Source of the DNA: a bacterium
Lineage (GTDB): Bacteria; Bacillota; Clostridia; Lachnospirales; Lachnospiraceae
NCBI GenBank assembly: GCA_004562765.1
Contig: SFRL01000006.1
Coordinates: 1-64,000 of the forward strand
Direction: 5' to 3'
Length of the DNA stretch: 64,000 bases
Shown: positions 26,349 to 34,271 of the stretch, in pieces
Layout of the letters: each line of letters begins with the position of its first letter
Numbering within the stretch: the first letter of the stretch is position 1
Notes under the pieces: generated by a model
The model's input: the letters and a program-made list of their open reading frames with translations, nothing else
What the model was told of the DNA's origin: nothing
Databases searched by the model: none
Position numbers and translations under genes: made by a program

Positions 26349-27087
26349 TAAGCCGGATTTTTTAAAAGACCTTAACAACGGAATTTTGGACGAGCTGACA
26401 GCAGGAGGCAGGATAAAGAACGCTGTAGGGCTGGCGGGAGAGCTTACGGAAATTGAAAGCGTGGACGAGCTTAACGGGCTGCCCTTTTGCGGGTATGTGG
26501 CGAAAATCGAGACACCAAGACCGAGCGGCACGCTGGACGAGGTAGCGGTAGCTTTTCCCGCACAGGCGGCATACGCAGCTACGGCAGGCATTGAGTTTGA
26601 CGTATTGCGGGAGTTTACGGTAGGTAGCCGCATTATGGTACAGGGGAAAATACAGACTGTGAAAAACTGGCAGAGCGGTAAAGTGCTGGTGTTCATTCTG
26701 GCAGAATATGTGGCGATCGCACCAAAAGCAATGCTACAGGACGACGTAGCGATATGTGGAGTGATTGCCAATAAGCCTGCCGTAAGGACTACGCCGAGAG
26801 GCAAGCGTATTACGGATATTTTCGTAAAGATCAAAAGCGAGCTTAAAGACGGCTGGTGCTATGTGCCGTGTATTTGCTGGCAGGAGCAGGCAGACGAGGT
26901 AGCAGGCTGGCAGCAGGGCGATACGGTAGAGCTTTTGGGAAGATACCAGAGCAGGGAATATAAGAAAATAGTAGGGACACTCTACGCAGACGGGCAACCA
27001 GTGGAAAATGAAATAGAGACACGGACAGCTTACGAGGTATCCGTACAGCAGATCAGAAGAAAGGAAGAGGCAGAAAATGGAAAGTAA
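26323..27087 (+). CDS. SSB-like protein with two OB-type domains
   Basis: A 254-aa protein with two weakly similar halves. Each carries the strand pattern of single-stranded-DNA-binding OB folds (GYVAKIETPRPSGTLDEVAVAFP...GSRIMVQGKIQT and CGVIANKPAVRTTPRGKRITD...GDTVELLGRYQSREYK). The second half has the classical SSB-style V.G+ pattern. It should bind single-stranded DNA during phage replication, consistent with the Rep protein 1 kb downstream. No acidic SSB tail is present. Confidence 0.7.
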   Translation: MGKNVEQDNKPDFLKDLNNGILDELTAGGRIKNAVGLAGELTEIESVDELNGLPFCGYVAKIETPRPSGTLDEVAVAFPAQAAYAATAGIEFDVLREFTVGSRIMVQGKIQTVKNWQSGKVLVFILAEYVAIAPKAMLQDDVAICGVIANKPAVRTTPRGKRITDIFVKIKSELKDGWCYVPCICWQEQADEVAGWQQGDTVELLGRYQSREYKKIVGTLYADGQPVENEIETRTAYEVSVQQIRRKEEAENGK

Positions 27088-27394
27088 GACAATTTACAAC
27101 GGGAGCGGGCAACGCATGGCGCAGGAGATCAGAATAGAGGCGCACGGAAAAGGCGGCGAGCTGGGGATAAAGAACATACAGTATTTAATGGGTATGATCG
27201 AGAGCCTGAAAGCCTGCAAAACGCAGCAGGAAGTGTACGACAGGTACATGATGATTACAGGCTATTGCAAGTGCTGTGTAAACAGTGAATTTCTTGACGA
27301 GAAAAGCGCTGATGATCTTATGTGCCTTGCGGCTTTTCTGGCGGGAAATGAGCAGGCACGGGCGGAGCATGAGCAGAAAGGCGGGAAAGCATGA
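27077..27394 (+). CDS. small phage protein
   Basis: A 105-aa mostly helical protein of unknown function with a Cys pair in TGYCKCCVNSEFLDE. It overlaps the SSB-like gene by 11 bp and the next gene by 4 bp, so it is part of the same operon. Confidence 0.55.
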   Translation: MESKTIYNGSGQRMAQEIRIEAHGKGGELGIKNIQYLMGMIESLKACKTQQEVYDRYMMITGYCKCCVNSEFLDEKSADDLMCLAAFLAGNEQARAEHEQKGGKA

Positions 27395-27894
27395 GAACGG
27401 TTTATATATGCAGCCCGTACAGGGCAAAGGACAGCGCAGAACTGGATAGACACATAGACTACGCACAGCAGCTTACACGGCAGGCATTAGAGGCAGGGTT
27501 AGCGCCGATCACGCCGCATTTATATATGACACAGTGCTTAAATGAGGACAAGCCGCAGGAGCGGTCAATAGGAATGACGGCGGGCTTAGAACTTATGAAA
27601 AGCTGTGCTTTTGTGATCGCTGGCGTAAAGTACGGGATAAGCGAGGGCATGAAAAGGGAAATGGAAACGGCAGCAGCGCTGCATATTCCCGTTATAAATG
27701 CCGCACAGCTGGCGTTTGAACTGGAATATGAGCAACGTAGCGCAGAGAGGCTGGCAAACGATTACGCCAAGCTGTATGCCTGTCACTTTTGCCGTGGGCG
27801 GTACTTACATACTTGCACAGGTTACAGCTGTGTAGAACCGTACCAGAGAGCATACGAGGCGGCGTTACGGAAATACAGCCGCAAAAATGAATAA
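27391..27894 (+). CDS. nucleoside 2-deoxyribosyltransferase-like protein (DUF4406/DUF7768 type)
   Basis: A 167-aa Rossmann-like protein: N-terminal VYICSPYRAKD, then PITPHLYMTQCLNE and CAFVIAGVKYGISEGMKREME. This matches the nucleoside 2-deoxyribosyltransferase-like families common in phages. The S/G-rich loop and the E in SEGM fit the sugar-binding and nucleophile positions of that fold. It could act in nucleotide turnover or NAD-related chemistry; no substrate can be named. A C-terminal extension with CHFCRGRYLHTC is unusual and might bind zinc. Confidence 0.65.
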   Translation: MRTVYICSPYRAKDSAELDRHIDYAQQLTRQALEAGLAPITPHLYMTQCLNEDKPQERSIGMTAGLELMKSCAFVIAGVKYGISEGMKREMETAAALHIPVINAAQLAFELEYEQRSAERLANDYAKLYACHFCRGRYLHTCTGYSCVEPYQRAYEAALRKYSRKNE

Positions 27895-27901
27895 AGTTAA
27901 A

Positions 27902-27933
27902 AGCCCCTACGGTACGGGAATACCATAGGGGCT
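27902..27933 (+). other. 13-bp hairpin in the rep leader
   Basis: AGCCCCTACGGTA and TACCATAGGGGCT pair with one mismatch around a 6-base loop. No T tract follows, so it is not a standard terminator. Its position 130 bp before the Rep gene makes an origin or regulatory role possible. Confidence 0.45.
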
Positions 27934-27996
27934 AGGCTATACAGCTTTTCAACCTATAAACAGTATAAGCTACGTATGGCAGAAAGTCAAGAAATT

Positions 27997-28019
27997 ACGG
28001 GCATTTCAAGCCCGTTTTA
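27997..28019 (+). terminator. terminator before the rep gene
   Basis: ACGGGC/GCCCGT stem with a 7-base loop followed by TTTT, 48 bp before the Rep start. It could also be a nick-site hairpin for the replication initiator. Confidence 0.6.
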
Positions 28020-28066
28020 ACACTTGATAAAAGTATTAACTATCCGACAGAAAGAGGGTACAGAGT

Positions 28067-28834
28067 ATGCCGTATGTAGAGAGAATAACCAAAGCCGGAA
28101 AAACGATAGAGATAGAGAGGTACTTTACCAGCAGATACAAAAAGAAAGAGATAAAGAGGGGGGATAAGGTAAAGCCGACACAGGAGCAGCAGCAAAAGAT
28201 AAATACCAGACAGGCGGAAAGAAAGCTGCGTATTCTGATGAACGCAAATTTTGAGTACGGAGACTATCACATAGTTTTAGATTACATACGACATAAGGGA
28301 CAGCCGGACAGGACAAAAGAGGAAATGCGAAAAGACATAGATATTTTTCTGCGGGAGCTGCGAAAGGAATTTAAAAAGCAGGGCAGGGAGCTTAAATACA
28401 TACACGTTATGGAGATCGGCAAAAAGGGAGCGAGACACCACCACCTTGTTATTAACCAGATCGACACAAAGATATTACAGCAATGCTGGTATAAGGCGTA
28501 TGAGGGGCATAACAGAGTAAAGGTATTCCCGCTGGACGATACGGGAGACTACAAAGACCTTGCGGCATATTTCATCAAGTATACGGGAACGCACAACAGA
28601 GGAACGGACGGAGCATTACAGGGCAAGCGCTGGAATTGCAGCAAAAATCTTGTAAGACCAGAGCCGGAGTACAGGATAATTACAGACAGAGAATGGTTTA
28701 AGGCAGAGGCAAGACCGATCAAGGGCTATTACGTAGACAAAGACAGCATAAGAAAAGGCGTACACAGCCCAGATTATTACGGCTACGGGTATTTCTGCTA
28801 CAGACTGATAGAAAACACGACGAGGGGGGGATAA
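28067..28834 (+). CDS. HUH-type rolling-circle replication initiator
   Basis: A 255-aa Rep-like endonuclease. The metal-binding HUH-type motif HHHLVIN is at residues 124-130, in the context KKGARHHH. The candidate nucleophile tyrosines follow in AAYFIKYTG (Y168, Y172). Such proteins nick one origin strand and start rolling-circle replication; they are found on plasmids, conjugative elements and some temperate phages. The leader carries two hairpins that could belong to the origin. Start at ATG 28067 after AGAGGG. Confidence 0.75.
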   Translation: MPYVERITKAGKTIEIERYFTSRYKKKEIKRGDKVKPTQEQQQKINTRQAERKLRILMNANFEYGDYHIVLDYIRHKGQPDRTKEEMRKDIDIFLRELRKEFKKQGRELKYIHVMEIGKKGARHHHLVINQIDTKILQQCWYKAYEGHNRVKVFPLDDTGDYKDLAAYFIKYTGTHNRGTDGALQGKRWNCSKNLVRPEPEYRIITDREWFKAEARPIKGYYVDKDSIRKGVHSPDYYGYGYFCYRLIENTTRGG

Positions 28835-28835
28835 T

Positions 28836-29012
28836 GTGAGCGCTTTTGAATGGGTTATAACAATAGGGCTGATGATCGTAGCAGTTATTATGGCATTGCT
28901 GGCAATGAGTTTTTTAGGCTTTTCGCTGATTGCAGCCGTATTAAACGCAAGAGACGAGATAGAGCGGGGAGATAGCGGAAAGGCGGAAAAAGAGAATGAT
29001 ACAGAGGCTTAA
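28836..29012 (+). CDS. small single-pass membrane protein
   Basis: A 58-aa protein starting at GTG one base after the Rep stop, behind a strong G-rich ribosome site (GAGGGGGGG). One long hydrophobic helix (about residues 6-32, TIGLMIVAVIMALLAMSFLG) precedes a charged tail. Function unknown. Confidence 0.55.
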   Translation: MSAFEWVITIGLMIVAVIMALLAMSFLGFSLIAAVLNARDEIERGDSGKAEKENDTEA

Positions 29013-29112
29013 GTATTGGATATTTCAGAGGGGTAAGCATTGCCGCTGCTGCTGCCTTTTCTGTGAGTATTACGATCTTTGCAAGAACGAGGTAGCGCAT
29101 GAAAAAGACTGA
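28996..29112 (+). CDS. cysteine-rich micropeptide
   Basis: A 38-aa reading frame overlapping the preceding gene by 17 bp and the next by 14 bp. It contains six cysteines in HCRCCCLFCEYYDLC, suggesting a zinc-binding knuckle. The overlap pattern and the AAAAAGAG site support translation, but there is no homology evidence. Confidence 0.4.
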   Translation: MIQRLKYWIFQRGKHCRCCCLFCEYYDLCKNEVAHEKD

Positions 29113-29227
29113 AAAGAAGAAATACAGAGAATTTGCATTGAAAGAGCGACCGCCGCACCGCTGCATAAAAGCATTGAGCTATAAAGACAGAACAGAAAAG
29201 AGGGGGCGAGAGCATGAGAAACTTTAG
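29099..29227 (+). CDS. basic micropeptide
   Basis: A 42-aa Lys/Arg-rich frame, overlapping its neighbours on both sides (14 bp each). It starts at ATG 29099. No family recognised; it may be a small nucleic-acid-binding protein or simply a coupling frame. Confidence 0.35.
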   Translation: MKKTEKKKYREFALKERPPHRCIKALSYKDRTEKRGREHEKL

Positions 29228-29624
29228 GCTGGACGACGAGAGCGGACACCAAGAGGTGCTATTTAACTGGGCTGCGTACCAGCTGGGGCGTATGCCGGAG
29301 CTTGAATATATGCACCACGTACCGAACGGCGGCAAGCGTGACGCAGCCACGGCAGTAGCGCTTAAGCGGCAGGGAGTAAAGGCAGGCGTGCCGGATATTG
29401 TTTTACCAGCGCCGAGGGCAGAATATCACGGGCTGTACATAGAGCTTAAGGCTGGAAAGAATACCACAACGCAAAAGCAGAAAGACTGGCTTAAATTCCT
29501 GCACGGGCAGGGCTACTATACAGCTGTATGCTATGGCTGGCAGCGGGCAGCAGAACTGATAGAGCAGTATTTATTAAAGCCGGACGAGCTGACAAAAGAG
29601 CCGGAAACTATTATTTTGCGTTAA
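29214..29624 (+). CDS. VRR-NUC domain nuclease
   Basis: A 136-aa PD-(D/E)XK-type nuclease of the VRR-NUC family: HHVPNGGKRDAATAVALKRQ and GVKAGVPDIVLP supply the first acidic motif, and GLYIELKAGKN the E-x-K catalytic motif; QKDWLKFLHGQGYYTAVCYGW is the typical C-terminal part. Phage members are stand-alone domains in replication/recombination clusters and probably cut branched DNA. It fits its place between Rep and ParA. Confidence 0.9.
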   Translation: MRNFRLDDESGHQEVLFNWAAYQLGRMPELEYMHHVPNGGKRDAATAVALKRQGVKAGVPDIVLPAPRAEYHGLYIELKAGKNTTTQKQKDWLKFLHGQGYYTAVCYGWQRAAELIEQYLLKPDELTKEPETIILR

Positions 29625-29646
29625 GGCGCAGAAAGAGAGGTAAAGA

Positions 29647-30444
29647 ATGAGGACAATAAGCATTTTGAATTTAAAGGGCGGAGTAGCAAAGACCTTTACA
29701 GCCGTAAATATGGCATACGAGTTGATGAAGAGAGGCTATAAAGTGCTGCTGATCGACAACGACAAGCAGGGAAATTTAAGCAAGGCATACGGCAGATACA
29801 ACGCCGACGAGGTAGCGCCGATCGCAAAGCTGCTTTGTGGGGACTGGCAGACCGCAACAGAGCTGATACAGGCGACGGAGTACGAGGGGATAGATATTAT
29901 AGCCTCTAATATGTCGCTATTCGGGGCTACATGGAATTTGACAAAAACGGACGACGAGAGCCAGACGGAGAGGTACAAGGAACTGATACAGCACGCAGAC
30001 TGGGTAAGGTGTGGGTATGATTACTGCATTATCGACAACCCGCCAGATATAGGGCTTAACGTGGTAAATGCGCTGGCGATCACGGACGAGGTTATAGTAC
30101 CCGTGAAGATCGACGAGGACGCATTAGAGGGGCTGGATATTGTGACGGAGCAGATCGAGGACGCACGAGCATTTAATGACAGGCTACGCCTTGCAGGCGT
30201 TCTGGTTACGGTTTACCAGAATACAGACGGCGAGGCGGCGGGTGTTGAGTGGCTGCGGCAGCAATGGAACGACATAAGCAGCGAACGGTACAGAAAGTAT
30301 TTAATTCTGGGGACTATCAGATATTCCAAGAAAGTAGCAGAAAATTCTTTTATGCGAAAGCCGATTTATGAATATAGCCCCTGCTGCGGAGCGGCGCAGG
30401 ACTATAAGAAATTTGTAACAAGGTATACGGGGGTGAGCAGATAA
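29647..30444 (+). CDS. ParA-family partition ATPase
   Basis: A 265-aa deviant-Walker ATPase: KGGVAKT at residues 10-16 and VLLIDNDKQGNLS define the ParA/Soj group, with YDYCIIDNPPDIGLNVVNAL as the A-prime/B region. A ParB-type gene follows 350 bp later with one small gene between. In plasmids and phage-plasmids such pairs keep low-copy DNA in both daughter cells, so its presence suggests an extrachromosomal phase. No parS-like repeat is obvious by eye. Confidence 0.9.
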   Translation: MRTISILNLKGGVAKTFTAVNMAYELMKRGYKVLLIDNDKQGNLSKAYGRYNADEVAPIAKLLCGDWQTATELIQATEYEGIDIIASNMSLFGATWNLTKTDDESQTERYKELIQHADWVRCGYDYCIIDNPPDIGLNVVNALAITDEVIVPVKIDEDALEGLDIVTEQIEDARAFNDRLRLAGVLVTVYQNTDGEAAGVEWLRQQWNDISSERYRKYLILGTIRYSKKVAENSFMRKPIYEYSPCCGAAQDYKKFVTRYTGVSR

Positions 30445-30776
30445 TGTACGAAGAACTGCAACAGAAAAAGCCACCGAAAATACCAAAAAGCGTAAGAGCA
30501 AAAGGACTTAGGGGATTGCTGGGGATTGTAAGCCCGTCAAGATTGCTGTATAGGAGATATGCGATAGACCAGACGGAAGAGGAAAAGCGGTATTTTAGCG
30601 AGGAATGGAAATATAGGCTATATAAGCGCAGGGTATCCCGTGACGAATGGCGCAGAATATACAGAGAGTACAGAAAGGCGCAGCACCCAGAACGAGCGCA
30701 AGAATGGGAGCGCAAAAGAGAAGAGGCGGAACAAGAGGCGATACGAGCGATAAGAACGATATTAGGAGAGATTTAG
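30444..30776 (+). CDS. small basic protein between parA and parB
   Basis: A 110-aa highly basic, mostly helical protein (Arg/Lys/Glu-rich C-terminus). Its ATG overlaps the ParA stop by one base. Not recognised; because of the position it could be an accessory DNA-binding protein of the partition module. Confidence 0.55.
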   Translation: MYEELQQKKPPKIPKSVRAKGLRGLLGIVSPSRLLYRRYAIDQTEEEKRYFSEEWKYRLYKRRVSRDEWRRIYREYRKAQHPERAQEWERKREEAEQEAIRAIRTILGEI

Positions 30777-30793
30777 AGAGCGAGGTAAAGAAT

Positions 30794-31966
30794 ATGGCAA
30801 AGTTTGGAATTAACGATATTTTGAACGCAAAGAGTAAAGCGGGAGTAGCTGGCACGGTAGACAAATACACAAAGATTTTTTTAAGTCCTTATGAGGTAAA
30901 GCCTGCGCCGGAGAATACGCACCAGCAGATCACGGGTATTGAGGAACTGGCGGACAGTTTTTTACACGTAGGACAGGAGCAGCCAACAGTATTAGCACGG
31001 GTAAACGGCGAGTTTAGAATAATCGACGGACACCGCCGCAATGCTGCAAATATTTTCAATCTGGAACGGGGACACAAGGAATACGAGAAAATAGAGTATC
31101 GTTACAGGGATATGAGCGAGGCAATGTATGAGCTTAGTCTGCTGGCTGGCAACGGATACACGCAGGAGCTTACGCCGTATGAGAAAATGCGGCTTGTGGA
31201 GAGGACAAAAGCGGCACTTATCAGGGCAAAGGAAGAGGACGGTTTAGAGATCAGAGGCAAAATGCGTGATCTGATCGCTGAAATGATCGGAGAGAGCGGA
31301 ACGAACGTAGCACGTATGGAAAGTATTAACAATAATGCCGTGCCGGAAGTAAAAGAGGCGCTGAAAAATGGGGATATTGGTATAACCGCCGCTTACGAGG
31401 CTGCAAAACTGCCAGAGGACGACCAGAGAGCAATAGCCGTAGCCGCAACAGCAGGCGAGGACGTGAGGGCAAAAGAGATAGCCCAGAAAGTAGCTGAACA
31501 GGTAGCAGCAAAGGCGCAGGAAAAAGCAGACAAAGCGGCAGAGGACGCAGAAAAAGCCCAGATAGACGCAGAGGCAGCAATAACAGAGGCACAGGAGAAA
31601 GCGGAAAAGGCGGAGCAAGAGGCGGAGAACGCAAGGGAACTTAAGCGGTACGTTGATAACATGGCAAGGGCTATGGAAAATGCCAGCAAAGCAGCAACGG
31701 CAGCAGTAGAGGCTATTTCTAAAGTGTCCGAAACGGACACCATGCAACAGCCGCAGGACAACTGGGGTATTTTAGATTGGGTACGCTATACGCTGTGCTG
31801 TTTAATGGAAAAAGCCGAGGACGTAAGCGAGGATAATTTGTATAAATTGCAGGAAATTTTGATAGAGAGCGACGGACAGGTAAAAGGACAAATGAATATA
31901 AAGGACTATCCAGAGGCAATGCCGGACGAAAAGCAGGCAACGCCAGAGAGCGAGGCGAAAGCATGA
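30794..31966 (+). CDS. ParB-like partition protein with long coiled-coil tail
   Basis: A 390-aa protein. The N-terminal ParB/Spo0J nuclease-like domain includes GIEELADSFLHVGQEQPTVL and FRIIDGHRRNAA (the GHRR CTP/DNA motif); a helix-turn-helix-like region follows to about residue 210. An Ala/Glu-rich coiled coil (about 235-330) and a C-terminal domain are unusual for ParB. Start at ATG 30794, after GAGGTAAAGA; the frame reads back to 30647 inside the preceding gene without a ribosome site. Partner of the upstream ParA. Confidence 0.82.
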   Translation: MAKFGINDILNAKSKAGVAGTVDKYTKIFLSPYEVKPAPENTHQQITGIEELADSFLHVGQEQPTVLARVNGEFRIIDGHRRNAANIFNLERGHKEYEKIEYRYRDMSEAMYELSLLAGNGYTQELTPYEKMRLVERTKAALIRAKEEDGLEIRGKMRDLIAEMIGESGTNVARMESINNNAVPEVKEALKNGDIGITAAYEAAKLPEDDQRAIAVAATAGEDVRAKEIAQKVAEQVAAKAQEKADKAAEDAEKAQIDAEAAITEAQEKAEKAEQEAENARELKRYVDNMARAMENASKAATAAVEAISKVSETDTMQQPQDNWGILDWVRYTLCCLMEKAEDVSEDNLYKLQEILIESDGQVKGQMNIKDYPEAMPDEKQATPESEAKA

Positions 31967-32496
31967 ATTACAGGCAATGGAAAAAGAATTATAAAAAGCG
32001 CTACGGCGTAAATCCGCCAGCAAGTATAGATAAGCGCAAACAGAGAAAGGCAGCAGCAAGGGCGTTAAACGTCCTTGCTAATACTGATTTTAGCGAGGCG
32101 CTGAATAGGGCAGCGGAAAATATCGCAAGTGGGCTGGCAAATATTATGCGGACACTCGGGAGCACCTGCGACAGAGCAGGGACGGTATGCAGAAATGTAG
32201 CAGAGAATATACAGCCTTTGGAAATTCGGGGGAATATATTCAGCTGGGACATACGGAAATATGGCACTTGTCATTATGCCGTATATGAGAAAAATGCTTT
32301 AGGCGGTGCGGATGAACTGCGGGCGATTACATACAGCGAGGCGGCGGCAGAGAAAATAGCGGAAATTCTGCGGGCAGATCAGCTGGAATACGTGAGACAC
32401 ACAAAGCCGGAGCGCATACAGAAACGGCAGGGCGCAGCAGACGCTTTGACGGCAGTATTTAAAGCAGCTTGCGAAACAGGGGGATTTGAACAATGA
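31963..32496 (+). CDS. phage protein of unknown function
   Basis: A 177-aa protein with a basic N-terminus (RQWKKNYKKRYGVNPPASIDKRKQ) and an otherwise helical sequence. No recognised domain. Overlaps the ParB stop and the next start by 4 bp each. Confidence 0.55.
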   Translation: MNYRQWKKNYKKRYGVNPPASIDKRKQRKAAARALNVLANTDFSEALNRAAENIASGLANIMRTLGSTCDRAGTVCRNVAENIQPLEIRGNIFSWDIRKYGTCHYAVYEKNALGGADELRAITYSEAAAEKIAEILRADQLEYVRHTKPERIQKRQGAADALTAVFKAACETGGFEQ

Positions 32497-32948
32497 ACAA
32501 AGATATTGAAAAATGGATATACGGAGACAATTATAGCTTTGAATATACCAAGCCGGGAGCAGCCGAGCTTATAGAGCGTGTAGAGGCGGCTTTAGGCTTC
32601 AAACTGTTTTTCTGGCAAAAGGCATTTATTTTTGTGGGACATTTCCGCAGATACGGAGAAACCACAGCGGAGATTTTACGGGCGCTGCTGGATACAGAGG
32701 CAGAGCCGCTGGACTATACAAAGCGGGCGGGAAACGGGCGAGAAAAATTTTACAGGCAGGAGCTAAGAGAGATACAAGGAAAACTGCAAGGCGCAGGCAT
32801 TAAGACAAGGGCGGTATTTTGGTGTGCTGCTGATAAATGCAGATATAGAGAGCGTTACAAAGGGACTTGCGAAAAGCCGGACTGTAAACGCTGCCCGTTT
32901 CCACCATGTACGCAGGCGGAAGAGCCGGAAAGGAGAGGCAGGGTATGA
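32493..32948 (+). CDS. phage protein with C-terminal cysteine cluster
   Basis: A 151-aa protein of unknown function. A helical N-terminal domain (FKLFFWQKAFIFVGHFRRYGETT) resembles regions found in phage replication proteins, and the C-terminus has seven cysteines (CAADKC, CEKPDCKRCPFPPC) that probably bind zinc. Overlaps both neighbours by 4 bp. Confidence 0.55.
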   Translation: MNKDIEKWIYGDNYSFEYTKPGAAELIERVEAALGFKLFFWQKAFIFVGHFRRYGETTAEILRALLDTEAEPLDYTKRAGNGREKFYRQELREIQGKLQGAGIKTRAVFWCAADKCRYRERYKGTCEKPDCKRCPFPPCTQAEEPERRGRV

Positions 32949-33058
32949 CAAATATTTTATTGCTTATTCTGATCGTAGAATTAAGCGGAATTATGGGCTA
33001 CTTAAAAGACATAGCAGAAAGGGGCAAGGACAATGCTGGAAAAAGAGACGGAAACTAA
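32945..33058 (+). CDS. membrane micropeptide
   Basis: A 37-aa frame: one hydrophobic helix (TNILLLILIVELSGIMGYL) and a charged tail. It overlaps the preceding gene by 4 bp and the next by 26 bp. The good coupling supports it, but its role is unknown. Confidence 0.4.
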   Translation: MTNILLLILIVELSGIMGYLKDIAERGKDNAGKRDGN

Positions 33059-33668
33059 GGGCGCTGGCATGACGGTGCAGGAAATGGCAGATAATCTGGC
33101 AGCAGCCACAGAGGCAATGGCAGGGAATTTGCCGCAGGCGGAAGAGGGAGAGGCAGCAGGCGAAAGCTGGGTAGCAATGCCGCAGGCTGATTTTGAGGAC
33201 ATGATACAGAAAGCAGCAAAGGCGGCTGTACGGGAATGGAAAAGGCAGGAAGAGGTAGAGCGTAGGCGTGACAAGTACCACAATACTTTTACGCTTATGA
33301 AATGTTACAGGGACGCAGTTTTCCACATTGAGAACGCAGTAAGCGACGGGGAGCAGCTGGAACTTAAGGGAATGACGGAAGAACAGCAGCGGACGTACTT
33401 AGAGAGTATCCGGCGCACACGGTTTAAAACGCTGATTATGACAGCGCATATAGACAAGGCAGTAGAAGAGATCGAGCGCAGGAGAAAGGCGGCAGGGAAA
33501 GAGGTAGAGTACAGGGCATTTGAATTGTACTTTATGCAGGGCTGGGACTATGAACAGATCGCAGAGGAACTGGATACAGGGAAGAACACGCCGAGACGCT
33601 GGATAACGAAGATCATTAACGAGTTATCCGTACTGCTGTGGGGAATTGACGAGGACAGGGTAAAGTAG
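33033..33668 (+). CDS. ArpU/sigma-like late transcription regulator
   Basis: A 211-aa protein. The C-terminal segment (EYRAFELYFMQGWDYEQIAE then TPRRWITKIINELSVLLWG) is a sigma-70 region 4-like helix-turn-helix as in ArpU/RinA-type phage regulators; the N-terminal half is Ala/Glu-rich. Its place just before the late promoter and the HNH-terminase genes is where such activators of late genes lie. Function is by family and position. Confidence 0.65.
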   Translation: MLEKETETKGAGMTVQEMADNLAAATEAMAGNLPQAEEGEAAGESWVAMPQADFEDMIQKAAKAAVREWKRQEEVERRRDKYHNTFTLMKCYRDAVFHIENAVSDGEQLELKGMTEEQQRTYLESIRRTRFKTLIMTAHIDKAVEEIERRRKAAGKEVEYRAFELYFMQGWDYEQIAEELDTGKNTPRRWITKIINELSVLLWGIDEDRVK

Positions 33669-33701
33669 CGGGCGTGGGGCAATTATGGTAAAATCATGGT
33701 G

Positions 33702-33730
33702 TTTACATGGTATTTCCAGAGCTGTATAAT
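33702..33730 (+). promoter_or_regulatory. late-gene promoter
   Basis: TTTACA at 33702-33707 and a perfect TATAAT at 33725-33730 with a 17-bp spacer, immediately after the regulator gene and ahead of the packaging and structural genes. Confidence 0.8.
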
Positions 33731-33736
33731 GATAGC

Positions 33737-33798
33737 ATGAAAAGAGTAGGCGATAGCTTAAGACCGTGCCAGCGGCAGCAGTAGCCTACTCTTTTTGT
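33737..33798 (+). promoter_or_regulatory. promoter-proximal attenuator or short RNA
   Basis: AAAAGAGTAGGC (33740-33751) pairs perfectly over 12 bp with GCCTACTCTTTT (33784-33795), ending in a T run. Transcripts from the promoter just upstream would stop after about 60 nt unless terminator read-through is induced. Confidence 0.65.
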
Positions 33799-33875
33799 GT
33801 CTTACATTCTTTACCTCCTACCCAGCGCATGAAACTTAGGGCGCTGGGAATTTGAAAGAAAGAGAGGCGGGCAGC

Positions 33876-34175
33876 GTGAAAGAATGGGCGAAAGAGTTTT
33901 ATTTATCTGCGGACTGGGAGAGAACCAGAGCCGCATACTTAATGGCACATGATTATATTTGCGAGCGCTGCGGAGAGCCAGCAAAGATAGTACACCATAA
34001 GTGCTGGCTTAATCGGAAGAACATAAACGACAGGAGCATAACGCTATGCTGGGACAACTTAGAGGCGCTATGCCAAGATTGCCACAATAAGGAACACCAT
34101 AAGCGGCAGCCGAGCTTACGCTATGGCTTTGACGCTGACGGGCGCTTAGTCCCCCCATATCAGAAAAATAATTAA
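33876..34175 (+). CDS. HNH endonuclease
   Basis: A 99-aa HNH nuclease with the motif CERCGEPAKIVHHKCWLNRK...LEALCQDCHNKEHH; two CxxC pairs bind the structural zinc and HH/H/N form the active site. In cos-type HK97 siphophages a gene like this sits directly before TerS-TerL and is needed for genome cleavage. I start it at GTG 33876 after GAGAGG; TTG 33852 is an alternative. Confidence 0.9.
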   Translation: MKEWAKEFYLSADWERTRAAYLMAHDYICERCGEPAKIVHHKCWLNRKNINDRSITLCWDNLEALCQDCHNKEHHKRQPSLRYGFDADGRLVPPYQKNN

Positions 34176-34271
34176 AGGGGACGGATACCGATGGGGATAC
34201 CCTAAAATTACCCTACGGGCGCACGCACGGGTGGTGTAGGGGGGTGTGGTAGGGAGAAAGAGGGTAAAGAA
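34176..34271 (+). other. GC-rich gap between HNH and TerS, candidate cos region
   Basis: A 96-bp gap with runs of G and C (GGGTGGTGTAGGGGGGTGTGG) in a phage with almost no intergenic space. In HNH-dependent cos phages the packaging cut lies near this point; no cohesive-end sequence can be identified by eye. Confidence 0.3.
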
